Shown here: in pieces, positions 21,940-31,998 of the stretch
Position numbering within the stretch: position 1 is the stretch's first letter
Layout of the letters: each line of letters starts with the position of its first letter
Assembly: GCA_015350385.1 (NCBI GenBank)
Contig: WNKI01000001.1
Coordinates: 5,752,830 to 5,816,829 of the forward strand
Reading direction: 5' to 3'
Source of the DNA: Aculops lycopersici
Lineage: Eukaryota; Arthropoda; Arachnida; Trombidiformes; Eriophyidae
DNA length: 64,000 bases
Notes under the pieces: generated by a model
Told to the model about the DNA's origin: nothing
What the model saw: the letters and a program-made list of their open reading frames with translations, nothing else
Database searches by the model: none
Made by a program: the position numbers and the translations under genes

Positions 21940-23010
21940 ATGTTCATTCGTTCCCCTTTACTATACCATACCTCACCCCATCGAAACACTACACACTTCA
22001 ATGCAAAGATGCAGTCCTCTATTACCATGTTTTTCAAGTCTAAGGATAAACCAGCAGAATCCTCAAGTGACAATATCACTAAGGCGGACGCGAAATCATC
22101 CCGGAGCACTCCATCCAAACGAACTGCTGATGATTGTACCGATTCAGCTTCCGTCAAGCGTCAAGCTATAGCCAAGGATGATGTTAGTACTCCTACGAAG
22201 ATGTCAACTAAGGCCAATAATGTGTCTACCCCTGAAGTGAAGATCAGTCAAGCCAGTAACTTGTTGAGTCCAACTCCACAAAAAGATGCAACCCTCGCAG
22301 TGATAAAATCTAAGATATCAGCTGGTGCCTTCGCTCTACACGAGAACATCGGGAGATCTTGGTTTAGAGCCTTACAAGGTGAATTCGATAAGCCATACTT
22401 CAGGAAGCTAAGTTCCTTTGTAAAACAACAGCGTGATCAACATACCGTCTTCCCACCCGAACACAAAGTATATACCTGGACTCGATTTCATGACATCAGA
22501 GACACGCGTGTCATTATCCTCGGCCAGGATCCTTACCATGGCCCAAATCAAGCTCATGGTCTCAGCTTCAGCGTCCAGAAAGGTGTTCGTATTCCTCCTA
22601 GTTTGGTCAACATCTTCAAGGAGTTGGAAGCAGATATCCCAAATTTCAAAAGTCCATGCAGCGGAGATCTAACAGGCTGGGCCAAACAAGGTGTATTGAT
22701 GCTCAACACCTGTCTCACTGTGAACCAAGGAAATGCAAACTCTCACCAAGGTAAGGGATGGGAAACATTCACTGACTCGGTCATCAGTTGGCTTAGCAAG
22801 AATACAAATCACAAGTTAGTTTTTATGCTCTGGGGTAGGCCAGCCCAGAGAAAGACTGGTTTAATCGATAAAAGACACCTGACTCTTACCTCGGCCCACC
22901 CAAGTCCCTTGTCAGCACACAATGGTTTCTTTGGTTGCAAGCATTTCTCCAAAGCCAACGAGTTCCTTTTAAAGCAGAAGTTACCTGAGATAGATTGGAG
23001 CGCTTTGTGA
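21940..23010 (+). CDS. UNG: Uracil-DNA glycosylase (UNG)
   Basis: Removes uracil from DNA to start base-excision repair. The family 1 catalytic domain starts near residue 130. It has GQDPYH at 195-200 (Asp197 activates water), the GLSFSV strand, and HPSPLS at 320-325 (His320). The C-terminus IDWSAL corresponds to IDWKEL of other animals. Two in-frame starts are plausible. The second ATG (22009) gives a protein beginning MQSSITMFF, a textbook PCNA-interacting PIP box (Q-x-x-I-x-x-F-F) placed at the N-terminus as in nuclear UNG2. The first ATG (21940) adds 23 residues with R and H and no acidic residues, which could act as a mitochondrial signal. One start each for mitochondria and nucleus is an inference. 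Residues 35-120 are a disordered linker. Confidence 0.95.
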   Translation: MFIRSPLLYHTSPHRNTTHFNAKMQSSITMFFKSKDKPAESSSDNITKADAKSSRSTPSKRTADDCTDSASVKRQAIAKDDVSTPTKMSTKANNVSTPEVKISQASNLLSPTPQKDATLAVIKSKISAGAFALHENIGRSWFRALQGEFDKPYFRKLSSFVKQQRDQHTVFPPEHKVYTWTRFHDIRDTRVIILGQDPYHGPNQAHGLSFSVQKGVRIPPSLVNIFKELEADIPNFKSPCSGDLTGWAKQGVLMLNTCLTVNQGNANSHQGKGWETFTDSVISWLSKNTNHKLVFMLWGRPAQRKTGLIDKRHLTLTSAHPSPLSAHNGFFGCKHFSKANEFLLKQKLPEIDWSAL

Positions 23011-23505
23011 TCTGATTACAGGCCATCTATTATATTGACAAAGCCAACGGCTGCAAATTGTGTACTTCGCTACACTTCTCAATCTATCATTATGGAGCTC
23101 TACGAGTTTGCTTAGTCTATGACCAGAAACATTAACCTAGGATCACTGAATCTATCCATTATTACGGTGTAGCTCTGATGACGGATGTTTCCCTTGGATA
23201 CAGTAATTTGGTGATAAACTAGGAAGCGACATCTGATTTGAGCAATCTTTGGTTAGTCATATCGTACATAATATCATATCATATCATTAGCCGCTATCAA
23301 CACGCGAAACATACCACAGCCACATTAAATCTGCCCCAGCAAAGTTTGCGACAACAACATCTACCCTCGCGCTCACTCAATCTCAATGTTTACTTCACCT
23401 CTCTATCTACTATCGAGCGATTGTAATTTCTTCTTATTCTACTAGACCAACAAATTCAACAATCGATACGCAAACTAACCTCCAAATCCAACCCTTAATT
23501 GTAAC
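23011..23505. other. Intergenic region between UNG and GCDH
   Basis: About 500 bases with no gene. ATATCATATC-type short repeats lie near 23270-23290. Confidence 0.5.
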
Positions 23506-24810
23506 ATGTACTTTTTGACATTAGCTTGCCGGCCTCTTAGGCCTTCGCTTTGCACCAGACTATTAACAATTTCAACACCAATCAAAAATCGAGTCCAAAA
23601 TGCTAGCTCATCAACTCAAAAGTTTGACTGGAAGGATCCGTTCATGTTGGAGGATAGTTTGAATGAAGAGGAACGCATGATAAGGGATCAGTTCAGATCT
23701 TATTGCCAGCAGAATTTAATGCCTAGAGTGAAACAGGCTTATCGAGATGAGAAATTTGACAGAAATATCATCACAGAGTTAGGCGATATTGGAATGCTCG
23801 GTCCCACTATCAAGGGTTATGGTTGCGCTGGAGCCTCTTATGTATCCTATGGATTGATGGCCAGAGAGATCGAGGCTGTAGATTCAGGATATCGATCAGC
23901 CTTCAGTGTTCAATCCTCGTTAGCTATGTATTCTATTTACAAATTTGGAACCGAAGAACAGAAGCAAAAGTATCTGCCTGATTTGGCAAAGGGCAAGCTG
24001 GTCGGATGTTTCGGCTTAACTGAACCAAACCATGGCAGTGATCCTGGGTCAATGGAGACAAGAGCAAAATATGACGCAGATAAAAAGGTTTATAAGCTAA
24101 GTGGAACTAAAACTTGGATTACAAACTCACCCATATCAGATATTGCCGTAGTGTGGGCAAAATCCGTCGACGAGGGCAACAAAATAAGAGGATTCATTGT
24201 GGATCGTAACCAACTCAAAGATAAGAACAGCTTTAGCACACCCAAGATCGAGGGTAAACTATCACTCCGAGCCTCGATTACAGGTATGATCATGATGGAC
24301 GAATGTGAGATACCCGAGGATAATATGCTGCCCAATGTTACGGGTTTAAAGGGACCATTCACTTGTTTAAACAACGCGCGTTATGGTATAGCCTGGGGCA
24401 CTATTGGTGCCGGCGAGTACTGTCTCAAGACTGCACTAGAATACACTGTGGATAGAAAGCAATTTGGTAAGCCTCTAGCATCGAGGCAGCTAATTCAGAA
24501 GAAGTTATCGGACATTCTTATAGACTTAACATTTGGTCTCCACGCTGCACTGAGAGTTGGACGGCTGATGGACGAGGGCAAGGCGGTATCGGAAATGGTT
24601 AGCATGATAAAAAAGAACAATTGTTTACGAGCTCTCGAGGCTTCTCGATTGTGTCGTGAGATTCTAGGCGGAAATGGGATCAGTGATGAGTATCATATCA
24701 TGCGCCACCTATCCAATTTAGAGTCTGTATACACCTACGAAGGTACCTCAGATATCCACTCACTTATCATTGGTCGAGCAATGACCGGCCTTCAAGCCTT
24801 CAGCGAGTGA
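23506..24810 (+). CDS. GCDH: Glutaryl-CoA dehydrogenase, mitochondrial
   Basis: FAD enzyme of the mitochondrial matrix that oxidises and decarboxylates glutaryl-CoA to crotonyl-CoA in lysine, hydroxylysine and tryptophan breakdown. The protein has 434 residues (human 438), in one exon. An N-terminal Arg-rich, acid-poor stretch (1-38) fits an import signal. The family-specific segments GPTIKGYGCAGAS, VDSGYRSAFSVQSSLAM, GCFGLTEPNHGSDP, KTWITNSPISD and CLNNARYGIAWG are all visible. The catalytic glutamate lies in TYEGTSDIH near residue 412, the GCDH position. Nothing is missing. Confidence 0.97.
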   Translation: MYFLTLACRPLRPSLCTRLLTISTPIKNRVQNASSSTQKFDWKDPFMLEDSLNEEERMIRDQFRSYCQQNLMPRVKQAYRDEKFDRNIITELGDIGMLGPTIKGYGCAGASYVSYGLMAREIEAVDSGYRSAFSVQSSLAMYSIYKFGTEEQKQKYLPDLAKGKLVGCFGLTEPNHGSDPGSMETRAKYDADKKVYKLSGTKTWITNSPISDIAVVWAKSVDEGNKIRGFIVDRNQLKDKNSFSTPKIEGKLSLRASITGMIMMDECEIPEDNMLPNVTGLKGPFTCLNNARYGIAWGTIGAGEYCLKTALEYTVDRKQFGKPLASRQLIQKKLSDILIDLTFGLHAALRVGRLMDEGKAVSEMVSMIKKNNCLRALEASRLCREILGGNGISDEYHIMRHLSNLESVYTYEGTSDIHSLIIGRAMTGLQAFSE

Positions 24811-26294
24811 TTTGTCAGTGTTGATCATTTCAGTGTATAACCCATTCCGTTGAAAGAGGAAGTCTGTGATTTAAAACTGTGACAAAATCCAATTTCCGTC
24901 TCTTTTTATCGTCGCGTGAAATTTTTGAAGTAGAGCAACAAGTGCCTACCCTGCAAGCTGCACAGAAATTTACCAAAGCTGCAAGACCGTAATTTGGTAT
25001 TCTTGACTCCTAACAAAGTTGTCTGGAGAGAGAAGCCTGTTGTGAGTCTTATGAGTGGTGGCTCTAAAGAAAAACCCGACTCAAGGTGAGTAGAGTTGAG
25101 TTGGTCTATTTTCGCATGTTGTTTCCTCTTGTTGTTGTTGTGAGCATTGATGTTGAGTTGGATGGAGCCAACCAGGAGGTTGAATTCGATGGTTGAGCTG
25201 TCGCCGGTGGAAGCAATTGTCTATACATCTCTTTGTGGACGCAGCGGTTCCATTTCTTCCCCCACGCAAACTTGAACACCAGAGCCTCTAATGGCTACCC
25301 CCTATCCGAGGTCCACCACTTGGGTTCCCCGGGTTATACCGCTCGGTGGTTGTTGTCCCTATTATCGGCGGCACCACAACAACCACTAGCCCCGCGCTGT
25401 GCTCTTGATGTGTGTGCGGGCCTGTCTCTCTTTCTCTCTGTGTATGTGTGTGTTGTACTCATTGTCTGGATCGACAGAGGCGGCAATGGAAGCGCCACAG
25501 CTACTGGAGCTCAACTCGCGTATTCTAGTGGCCAATGGTCATCTTCGGGACCAACTTTGGAGGCGGCCTCGTTTATCGGCCTAACAGGGATTGAGTGTTG
25601 GATGGTCATCGGGGAATCGGCCGTCCTACTTTACTGTCGGTGGGAGTCGTCGTCGTCGTCGCAGTGCTAAAAGCACAACCAAAACACTGCACTACCGTAA
25701 ACTCAAATCTAGATAAAGTGAGTGAGTGAGTGGTGCCACTGCTTGCGCGCATCACAACCTCGAGGATTGGTGGCCCCAAATTTGCGGCCCCAAACCAAAG
25801 TTGGGTTTGTGTTCGCGTTGCACTCGTATACGATACCATCTTAAGGCGGCGGACAATGTGTCTGTGTTTGCCGATGCACGTATTATTGCTTGTGCCAGAG
25901 GCGATCCCTTGAAAAGTTGGCCTTTTGCTTTGCCTCTTGTTTCAATTCATTTCCCACTGTGGGCCGGCAAATTATTGGCGATAATGCCACCAAACTGAAC
26001 TCAAAGAGGGTGGGCCACTTCATTTCGACCATTGAATTGTATCAATTTTAATATCTTTATTAGATCGCTTTGCATTATCCAATAACAGCACAGCTTTTCA
26101 AATTTGTCGTCGTCTACATATATTTAATTAAAACTCAAGATTCAAACTAGAACAAAACAAAGAAGGGAGCAACAAGTTGGTCTACCGAAGAAGTGTCATG
26201 TTAGCTCTCTCAACCTATTGTTGACAACTTCCATCTGGTGATGTGCTTTTCTAGGGCCACAAACACCAAACCACCGAGACAAAAATCCACAATC
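24811..26294. other. Intergenic region upstream of the SH3 protein
   Basis: About 1.5 kb without a supported gene. A 145-codon frame (25233-25670) has repeat-derived composition and no recognisable domain. The stretch probably contains the promoter and 5' UTR of the SH3 adaptor. Confidence 0.4.
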
Positions 26295-27374
26295 ATGGCT
26301 CTCGATAATTTCTTCTGTCCCACTGGGAAGCCAAGCAAGTCTAAAAAGTCACATAAATCAACTTCTAGTGGCAGCAACTATGGTAACAGCAACTCAAATT
26401 CCTCCAGCTTCAACCATCAGAACGGCAACCATAACAATAACAATGGCAAAGGAAATAGCAACAGCAGTAACCAAAATATCAACAACATAGACCAAACTAG
26501 TGAGGCCCAGCAGAATAATGCGAATAGTAATCATCATCATGCAACTAATGTCACAACCACAACAACTGCCATACCTCAGTGCCGGTATGTTAGTAAAACT
26601 TTTCATGCCGAACAATTAGATGAAATATCGGTTTTAATGGGCGATGTGGTTTTGTATCATCGATCAGAGTTTTGCCAAGGACTCGATTGGTCGCTTGTTA
26701 TGTGCTTGAGAACAAATCAAACTGGTTACATACCAAGTGATATACTAACCATCAATCCGCCTAAGAATCAAAATTGTAAGAAAATCCCCCGTAACCATCA
26801 CCACAAAATGATGAACTCACAGCACCTCCATCATCACCATCACGATCACCATTTGCACCCCAGTGGCGAGCCCTCCTCAAATGGAGATAACAACAATATT
26901 AGCCTACAAGGGCATACGCCTAGATCTGATATACCGCAATCGTTGCACGGCAGTAGTGGTCAGCAGAGTTTACAGAAATTTCCCGACTTGAGGCAACTGA
27001 GCTCTCCTATGTACCACAACATCAGGCTAGATGATCCCGCACAAATGGCAAGGTTTGATATGGAACTGAGGCCCTTTATCCTGGACAATTATGGTATTTT
27101 TGTTGTCTTGCACAACTTTGTTGCTCGCGAAGAGAAGGATATCAATGTTAACCCGGGCGATTGTGTCACTGTTTTAAACAAGGAGGATAGCAATTGGTAT
27201 TGGGTTAGGCGACACGAAGACCAGATTGAGGGTTTCGTGCCAGCTAACTATATCTGTGATTACGGAGAAGTTAGAGCTATTCTAAACAAGGGAAACTCAA
27301 CACTCACTATGAAGTCCATTAATCCCAATGATTTTCACACTTATATCAATCATCGGCCAACTGATCAATTTTAA
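26295..27374 (+). CDS. Two-SH3-domain adaptor, possibly Dlish/Vamana-like
   Basis: The ATG at 26295 gives MALDNFFCPTGKPSKSKK, a short conserved-looking basic start; an ATG 57 bases upstream is also in frame. Residues about 35-90 are N/S-rich and disordered. A first divergent SH3 follows (RYVSKTFHAEQLDEISVLMGD ... GYIPSDIL), then a His-rich linker, then an SH3 near the C-terminus (FVVLHNFVAREEKDINVNPGD ... NWYWVRR ... GFVPANYI) with the ALYDY-like, WYW and PxNY marks. The pattern RYV-KT followed by LDEIS-GD, plus a CysPro near the start, recalls Drosophila Dlish (Vamana), which links the Fat/Dachsous pathway to Dachs at the cell cortex. Dlish has three SH3 domains and only two are evident here. 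The SH3 call is secure; the orthology is tentative. Confidence 0.8.
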   Translation: MALDNFFCPTGKPSKSKKSHKSTSSGSNYGNSNSNSSSFNHQNGNHNNNNGKGNSNSSNQNINNIDQTSEAQQNNANSNHHHATNVTTTTTAIPQCRYVSKTFHAEQLDEISVLMGDVVLYHRSEFCQGLDWSLVMCLRTNQTGYIPSDILTINPPKNQNCKKIPRNHHHKMMNSQHLHHHHHDHHLHPSGEPSSNGDNNNISLQGHTPRSDIPQSLHGSSGQQSLQKFPDLRQLSSPMYHNIRLDDPAQMARFDMELRPFILDNYGIFVVLHNFVAREEKDINVNPGDCVTVLNKEDSNWYWVRRHEDQIEGFVPANYICDYGEVRAILNKGNSTLTMKSINPNDFHTYINHRPTDQF

Positions 27375-27428
27375 TCGACTCGCACAGTTACAAACAATCA
27401 AATAAACACTAGCCTAATCGGTTACAAT

Positions 27429-28229
27429 CTAACTGCCCAACTCCTTCTCCATTTCTTTGATTATCTTCGGCCATTTACTACAGTCAAGTAACATAATTCG
27501 CCTATGTGGAATGTACTTGACATCACTACTCATTGACCAAGTGGCATTTTCATCACAATGTGCCGAGACATCAATATCAGAGTGATGGTCAGCATTCTCT
27601 GAGATAATTTCCTCCTCGGCATTAACAAAAACTATAGGTTCAGACTTGGAGGAATCCGACTTGGCCTTCTTGTTTGGTAGCTTGGCATCAGAGTTTTTAC
27701 CTTGAACGAGTATCTTAGAGATCAAAACCAAGTGCGTATAACTACTCTTGTCAAGATGATTTTGAAAACTTTTTAGTGAAGGTAGGGCTAATTGAGGTGG
27801 TAAATTTATGTACCTCTCGTTAATAATAAGACCTAATTTAATCTTGTCTTCTGACTCTAAGATCCTTCGAATCTCGGGATTTTTGTCCTTTAGAAATTTC
27901 TGGAGTTGCTTGATAGCTTCAGCGAGCTTTTCATCGCTCGTCTTGCTCGATAGATCTACCACCGACGAGACGCCGTATATATCGTTGTCTGGTTCATCCT
28001 CCTCGTCATCACCTTCGGCTGAATCATCCTCGTCAGGACAGTCAAGAGCTATAACTTGTGTAAGATCTTTCATAGTTATCAGATGTCTAGCTAGAGCACT
28101 GCAATCTGAATAATGTAACAGTGTCTGCTTCAGTAACGCAATGATTCCATCGAGATCATCGTCGATCGGTGGATGTGCCTCGAAATCTACATCCACTTTT
28201 TCATCTATAGACTTCTTGTTACTCATCAT
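27429..28229 (-). CDS. BCCIP: BCCIP/Bcp1 family protein
   Basis: Conserved nuclear protein. Bcp1 in yeast chaperones ribosomal protein uL14; BCCIP in animals was named for binding BRCA2 and p21. The protein has about 266 residues. I chose the double ATG at 28229/28226 because the frame upstream has no other ATG. Visible family marks are VDVDFEAHPPIDDDLDGI near the N-terminus, an acidic stretch (CPDEDDSAEGDDEEDEPDND), GLIINERYINLPPQLALP in the middle, THLVLISKIL, FVNAEEEII, and a C-terminal WSMSSDVKYIPHRRIMLL. It converges with the SH3 gene (54 bases between stops) and starts head to head with LIPT1. Confidence 0.93.
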   Translation of the reverse strand: MMSNKKSIDEKVDVDFEAHPPIDDDLDGIIALLKQTLLHYSDCSALARHLITMKDLTQVIALDCPDEDDSAEGDDEEDEPDNDIYGVSSVVDLSSKTSDEKLAEAIKQLQKFLKDKNPEIRRILESEDKIKLGLIINERYINLPPQLALPSLKSFQNHLDKSSYTHLVLISKILVQGKNSDAKLPNKKAKSDSSKSEPIVFVNAEEEIISENADHHSDIDVSAHCDENATWSMSSDVKYIPHRRIMLLDCSKWPKIIKEMEKELGS

Positions 28230-28481
28230 ACATAAATCGATTAGTATTATTGAATCGAAACAAATTTCCAAAGTTGACCAGATTTAATATAGCCAAGCAG
28301 TTGACTTGGGTAGGCTCCGTTCGAACAAACTTTCGATTCTGTTTATGCTAGTGCCGCGGACACGTGGGCGAGAAGTTCTCGTGGCCTCGCGCTCAATCGA
28401 AACTCAAATTATGACAATCTGTTTTCTAGCCAATCAATTTGACAATAGTTGTAATATATTCACACCAAAAATTTATAATTG
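28230..28481. promoter_or_regulatory. Shared divergent promoter of BCCIP and LIPT1
   Basis: Only about 250 bases separate the two start codons. The interval contains a CACGTG E-box at 28361-28366 and GC-rich flanks but no TATA box, which fits a bidirectional housekeeping promoter. This is an inference from layout. Confidence 0.45.
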
Positions 28482-29660
28482 ATGATCTCAAGAACCATTC
28501 TCCCATACGGGAGGTTTGCCGGTTTTGTGCAGAGGCGTTTTGCCTCAATATTCAGCTCACTTGAAACTAGTCCCGTTATTATTTCGTCCAACAAGGATAT
28601 ATACACAAATCTAGCCTTGGAGCATACATTATACAATAAGCTCAGATTTCGAGATACTACCTCAGACAACCCTGACAGCCAAGACCCTACATCCCTGAAG
28701 AAGCCTGTAGTTTTACTCTGGACAGATGAGCCATGTATTGTGATCGGGCGACATCAAAACCCTTGGGTCGAAGCCAATGTCGGATTACTCAACAAATTTG
28801 GCATCAAATTAGCTCGAAGGCACTCAGGTGGCGGTTGTGTTTATCATGACGAAGGCAATATAAATATCAGCATAATCGGGCATCGTAAAACTTTTGAAAA
28901 TAGACAAGAAAATCTGATGTTCTTATCAAATTTTCTAGAGTCTACTTATGGTGTCAGATGCAAGCCTACCCAAAGACATGATCTAGTCCACTGCGATACC
29001 GGCTTCAAGATTACGGGATCGGCTGCGAAGTTGGGTCGCTACAATAGTTACCACCATTTCACTCTCTTGATAGATACAGACAAGGAGGCTTTATACACTT
29101 CAATTCGCCAAGAGCAACAAGATTTTATCCAAACCAAGTCTACATGCAGTAAGAGAAGCAAAGTGATCAACCTGAAAGATATCAAGAGCAATATAACTGT
29201 TGAACAAGTTCTGTCCGATCTAGCAGTGGCTTATGGAAATCATTTCAAGGACCATGCAGGCCAGCAAGCTGAGAAGAAGGACCGATCCGAGGGCGACAAA
29301 GCAGATGTTGAACTTCTAAACAAGTATAAACAGGAACTAATGGACTGGGAATGGATTTACGCCAAAACACCCAAGTTCAAGTTGGAGAGAATTCTGCCTC
29401 TGATTGACCAAGGTACTGAAAAGAAGGTCAAGTTATCTGTAACTATAAACAAAGGACGATTTGAGAGTGTTGACATAATTGGAGATGTTTTCAACATAAC
29501 ATCATCGGATACATTCAAAAGTTTACTGGGAACTCAATTCAACTATCTTGGATCGATGGTTGACATATCCAAACTCTTACAGGATTCCGACAAAACTGTC
29601 GGGGGAGAAAAGGTGCTTTTAATGCTGCTATTACAGATGGTCTACGGATCACACTTTTGA
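28482..29660 (+). CDS. LIPT1: Lipoyltransferase 1, mitochondrial (LplA family)
   Basis: Transfers lipoyl groups to the E2 subunits of 2-oxoacid dehydrogenases in mitochondria. The protein has 392 residues (human 373) in one exon; the N-terminus is Arg-rich and acid-poor, fitting import. The catalytic domain shows CIVIGRHQNPWVEAN, RRHSGGGCVYHDEGNINIS (the RRxSGGG lipoyl/AMP-binding motif), then HCDTGFKITGSAAKLGR with the conserved lysine, and YHHFTLL. The C-terminal accessory domain contains WEWIYAKTPKF, typical of LplA-type proteins. The stop is 29 bases from the stop of PGM2 on the other strand. Confidence 0.95.
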   Translation: MISRTILPYGRFAGFVQRRFASIFSSLETSPVIISSNKDIYTNLALEHTLYNKLRFRDTTSDNPDSQDPTSLKKPVVLLWTDEPCIVIGRHQNPWVEANVGLLNKFGIKLARRHSGGGCVYHDEGNINISIIGHRKTFENRQENLMFLSNFLESTYGVRCKPTQRHDLVHCDTGFKITGSAAKLGRYNSYHHFTLLIDTDKEALYTSIRQEQQDFIQTKSTCSKRSKVINLKDIKSNITVEQVLSDLAVAYGNHFKDHAGQQAEKKDRSEGDKADVELLNKYKQELMDWEWIYAKTPKFKLERILPLIDQGTEKKVKLSVTINKGRFESVDIIGDVFNITSSDTFKSLLGTQFNYLGSMVDISKLLQDSDKTVGGEKVLLMLLLQMVYGSHF

Positions 29661-29688
29661 ACATAACTTTCAATGTATCTAGTCACCA

Positions 29689-31527
29689 TTACTTGACTGC
29701 AGGTTGCAAGTTGTTCCGTTCGGGTTCGAGGCAATAGTCGGTGGCGAGAGCTACAAGCTTGTTCAATCTATTCTGAGCCTCTATCTTTGCTTTAGCTATA
29801 TCATTATTGGATGTATCCGGCAAATCAGCAACAATCTCACTATAGTATTTGATTTTTGGCTCAGTTCCACTAGTTCTAATGGTGAACCTAATATCCTTAT
29901 CTATGAAGAATGTTACCATGAACGAGCCTGCGCTGCAAGGGAGTTTCGGATACTTGAGTGCTTCACCACTATCGTAACCCAAGTTGAGGTCTCGTACTCT
30001 CCGAACCGGGAATGAGTCGCCAAAGCTAGAGGGGTAGTCGCTTTGTAGTTTCTTGAATATCTCGGCAATCTTCGACTGGTCATGGCAAATGAAATAGGAG
30101 TTTGAACTATAGTGGTAACCATACTTGATATGAAGCGAATCAAGATATTGCTCCAAGGTTTTTTTACGACAAGCTAGTGATGCTGCCAGTTGAGCAAGTT
30201 GGACCGCGGCGGAGATACCGTCTTTGTCTCGAATATTATTATTAACCATGTACCCGATGGCCTCCTCGAATGCAAGCAACAGAGTCTTGCCTTCGTTATC
30301 TAGTTCTTGAGCGAGATTGCCCATGTATTTAAATCCAGTGAGAGTCTCTATGAACTCAAAGTCCTCATGAGTGGCCATTGACTCTAAGCATCTCGATGAT
30401 ACTGCGGTTGAGATCATGACAAATTGGTCGTCCTCATGATTTTCCTCGTGGTTTTCCCATGCCCAAGCACCCAACATAAATCCAATCTCGTTACCATTAA
30501 AGACACGATGTTGACCTGTCGAGGGGTTATAAATGGCTGCGGCACATCGGTCTGCATCGGGGTCATTCGCGACGATCAATTCGGAATCTGTCTCCTTTGC
30601 AGTCTCTATAGCTAAATCCAAAGCACCAGCCTCTTCTGGATTTGGAAACTTGACAGTGGGGAAGTCAGGGTCGGGGGCCTGTTGGAGCTCAACAGGAAAT
30701 ATATTCTCGAAACCAGCAATCTTCAACGCTTGTGTCAGATAATAGTGACCTACACCATGCATAGTTGTGTAAGTGATACGGAGATTTGATTCTGAGTTTA
30801 TCTTGACATGCTTGTTGATGACTTGATCTTTCAGATCCCGGAAATACGCCGCACTTATGTCTTTTCCATGATGCACGATTTCCCATCCTTCCGGTAGAGA
30901 AGAAGCAGATGATGGCAAGATGAGGTCGTGTTGCCATGCTTTCGGCCAAGGTTCTTGGTTAGACTCTTTTACTATTTGGTCCTGGATAAACTTATCGATT
31001 GGCGAAAGTATTTGGGCTCCATTGGAACCATAGACTTTGTAGCCGTTATCATTCTTCGGATTGTGTGAGGCTGTAATCACTATACCAGCACAACAATGAT
31101 ACTTCGTGACTGCATAAGCAACAAATGGTGTCGGAATGATATCGTCGCAAAAATATACCTTGAAGCCTTTTTGCAGGAAAGCTAGTGCAGTTAGGCGAGC
31201 AAATCTATCCGAGTTGTGTCGGGCATCATGTCCTATGACAACGCTCTTCTCAATCGTGTATCTCTTGGGGGGCTCCTTGAGGAGATAGCTTGCCAAGCCT
31301 TGGGATGTTTGTATAATGACGAGGTCATTCATTTGCGCGAAACCAGGGCCCATATTACCCCTGATGCCAGCAGTTCCAAACGAGAGCCTCTTACCGACCA
31401 GGCGAGTCAAATTTGAGACATCTTGCTTTTCGACTAGATCCTCAATGTATTTTTTGTGCTTCTCAATCCTTTCGAATTTGATGTATTTGTTTATTGATGA
31501 TTGGAGTCCTGGTGTGATGATCGCCAT
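29689..31527 (-). CDS. PGM2: Phosphoglucomutase-2 / phosphopentomutase
   Basis: Cytosolic alpha-D-phosphohexomutase family enzyme that interconverts ribose- or deoxyribose-1- and 5-phosphate and, more weakly, glucose phosphates. The protein has 612 residues (human PGM2 612) in one exon. Motifs in order: GTAGIRG at 51-57, the phosphoserine loop TASHNPKNDNGYKVYG (Ser154), the metal loop NDPDADR near 320, the sugar loop FEEAIGYM near 420, and the phosphate site RTSGTEPKIKYY near 560. The end NLQPAVK resembles human NLQPKAD. No defect is seen. Confidence 0.97.
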   Translation of the reverse strand: MAIITPGLQSSINKYIKFERIEKHKKYIEDLVEKQDVSNLTRLVGKRLSFGTAGIRGNMGPGFAQMNDLVIIQTSQGLASYLLKEPPKRYTIEKSVVIGHDARHNSDRFARLTALAFLQKGFKVYFCDDIIPTPFVAYAVTKYHCCAGIVITASHNPKNDNGYKVYGSNGAQILSPIDKFIQDQIVKESNQEPWPKAWQHDLILPSSASSLPEGWEIVHHGKDISAAYFRDLKDQVINKHVKINSESNLRITYTTMHGVGHYYLTQALKIAGFENIFPVELQQAPDPDFPTVKFPNPEEAGALDLAIETAKETDSELIVANDPDADRCAAAIYNPSTGQHRVFNGNEIGFMLGAWAWENHEENHEDDQFVMISTAVSSRCLESMATHEDFEFIETLTGFKYMGNLAQELDNEGKTLLLAFEEAIGYMVNNNIRDKDGISAAVQLAQLAASLACRKKTLEQYLDSLHIKYGYHYSSNSYFICHDQSKIAEIFKKLQSDYPSSFGDSFPVRRVRDLNLGYDSGEALKYPKLPCSAGSFMVTFFIDKDIRFTIRTSGTEPKIKYYSEIVADLPDTSNNDIAKAKIEAQNRLNKLVALATDYCLEPERNNLQPAVK

Positions 31528-31758
31528 CTTGGTTTCCTTCGAGTTATCTCAAGAGTAATGAAGTGATGTCAGTCGGATTCAAGGGAAATTTGTATATCTT
31601 TTTGCAATGTTCTGTATTCGATCTCGATGCATAAGATAGTAGAAGAGCGGAGTAATACTATCTTGGTAAGTTTTGAGCGCAATAGACAAGTTGTTAGAAT
31701 GAAAGCTCAGCCGATACAAAGTGTCATAGATAAGCAGCGATTATCTTGAATTGTCAAG

Positions 31759-31998
31759 ATGGAGCCAAACCTTGGACAACCTAATCTAATGTCTGGCTGG
31801 AAAAATGGTGGAACTTTCTTCAAGAAGTGGCGGAGTCGTGAAATACAATGCGCGCTCATGACAAAAATGCCATCAAAATCAGAGCTTCTCATAGCAACAC
31901 TTGAACCTAGAGTCGCACAGACCATCGCAATAAAACGTTTGTTAGACAAAGCACTTGGAACTAAAACCAAAAACATCACCAGAAGCTACGGATTCTAA
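31759..31998 (+). CDS. Small hypothetical protein (79 aa)
   Basis: An ATG-initiated frame, basic (pI clearly alkaline by eye), with no membrane helix: a W-K-x-GG-x-FFKKW segment, then mixed helical sequence ending ITRSYGF. It starts 231 bases from the divergent PGM2 start, so a shared promoter is possible. No family is recognised. The basic, acid-poor N-terminal half could suit a mitochondrial or ribosome-associated protein, but that is speculation. The opposite strand is also open over most of this stretch, which weakens the case. Confidence 0.35.
   Translation: MEPNLGQPNLMSGWKNGGTFFKKWRSREIQCALMTKMPSKSELLIATLEPRVAQTIAIKRLLDKALGTKTKNITRSYGF

Noticed and set aside
25233..25670. 145-codon plus-strand frame upstream of the SH3 gene
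   Set aside because: Composition looks like translated UTR; no domain or signal peptide that makes sense.
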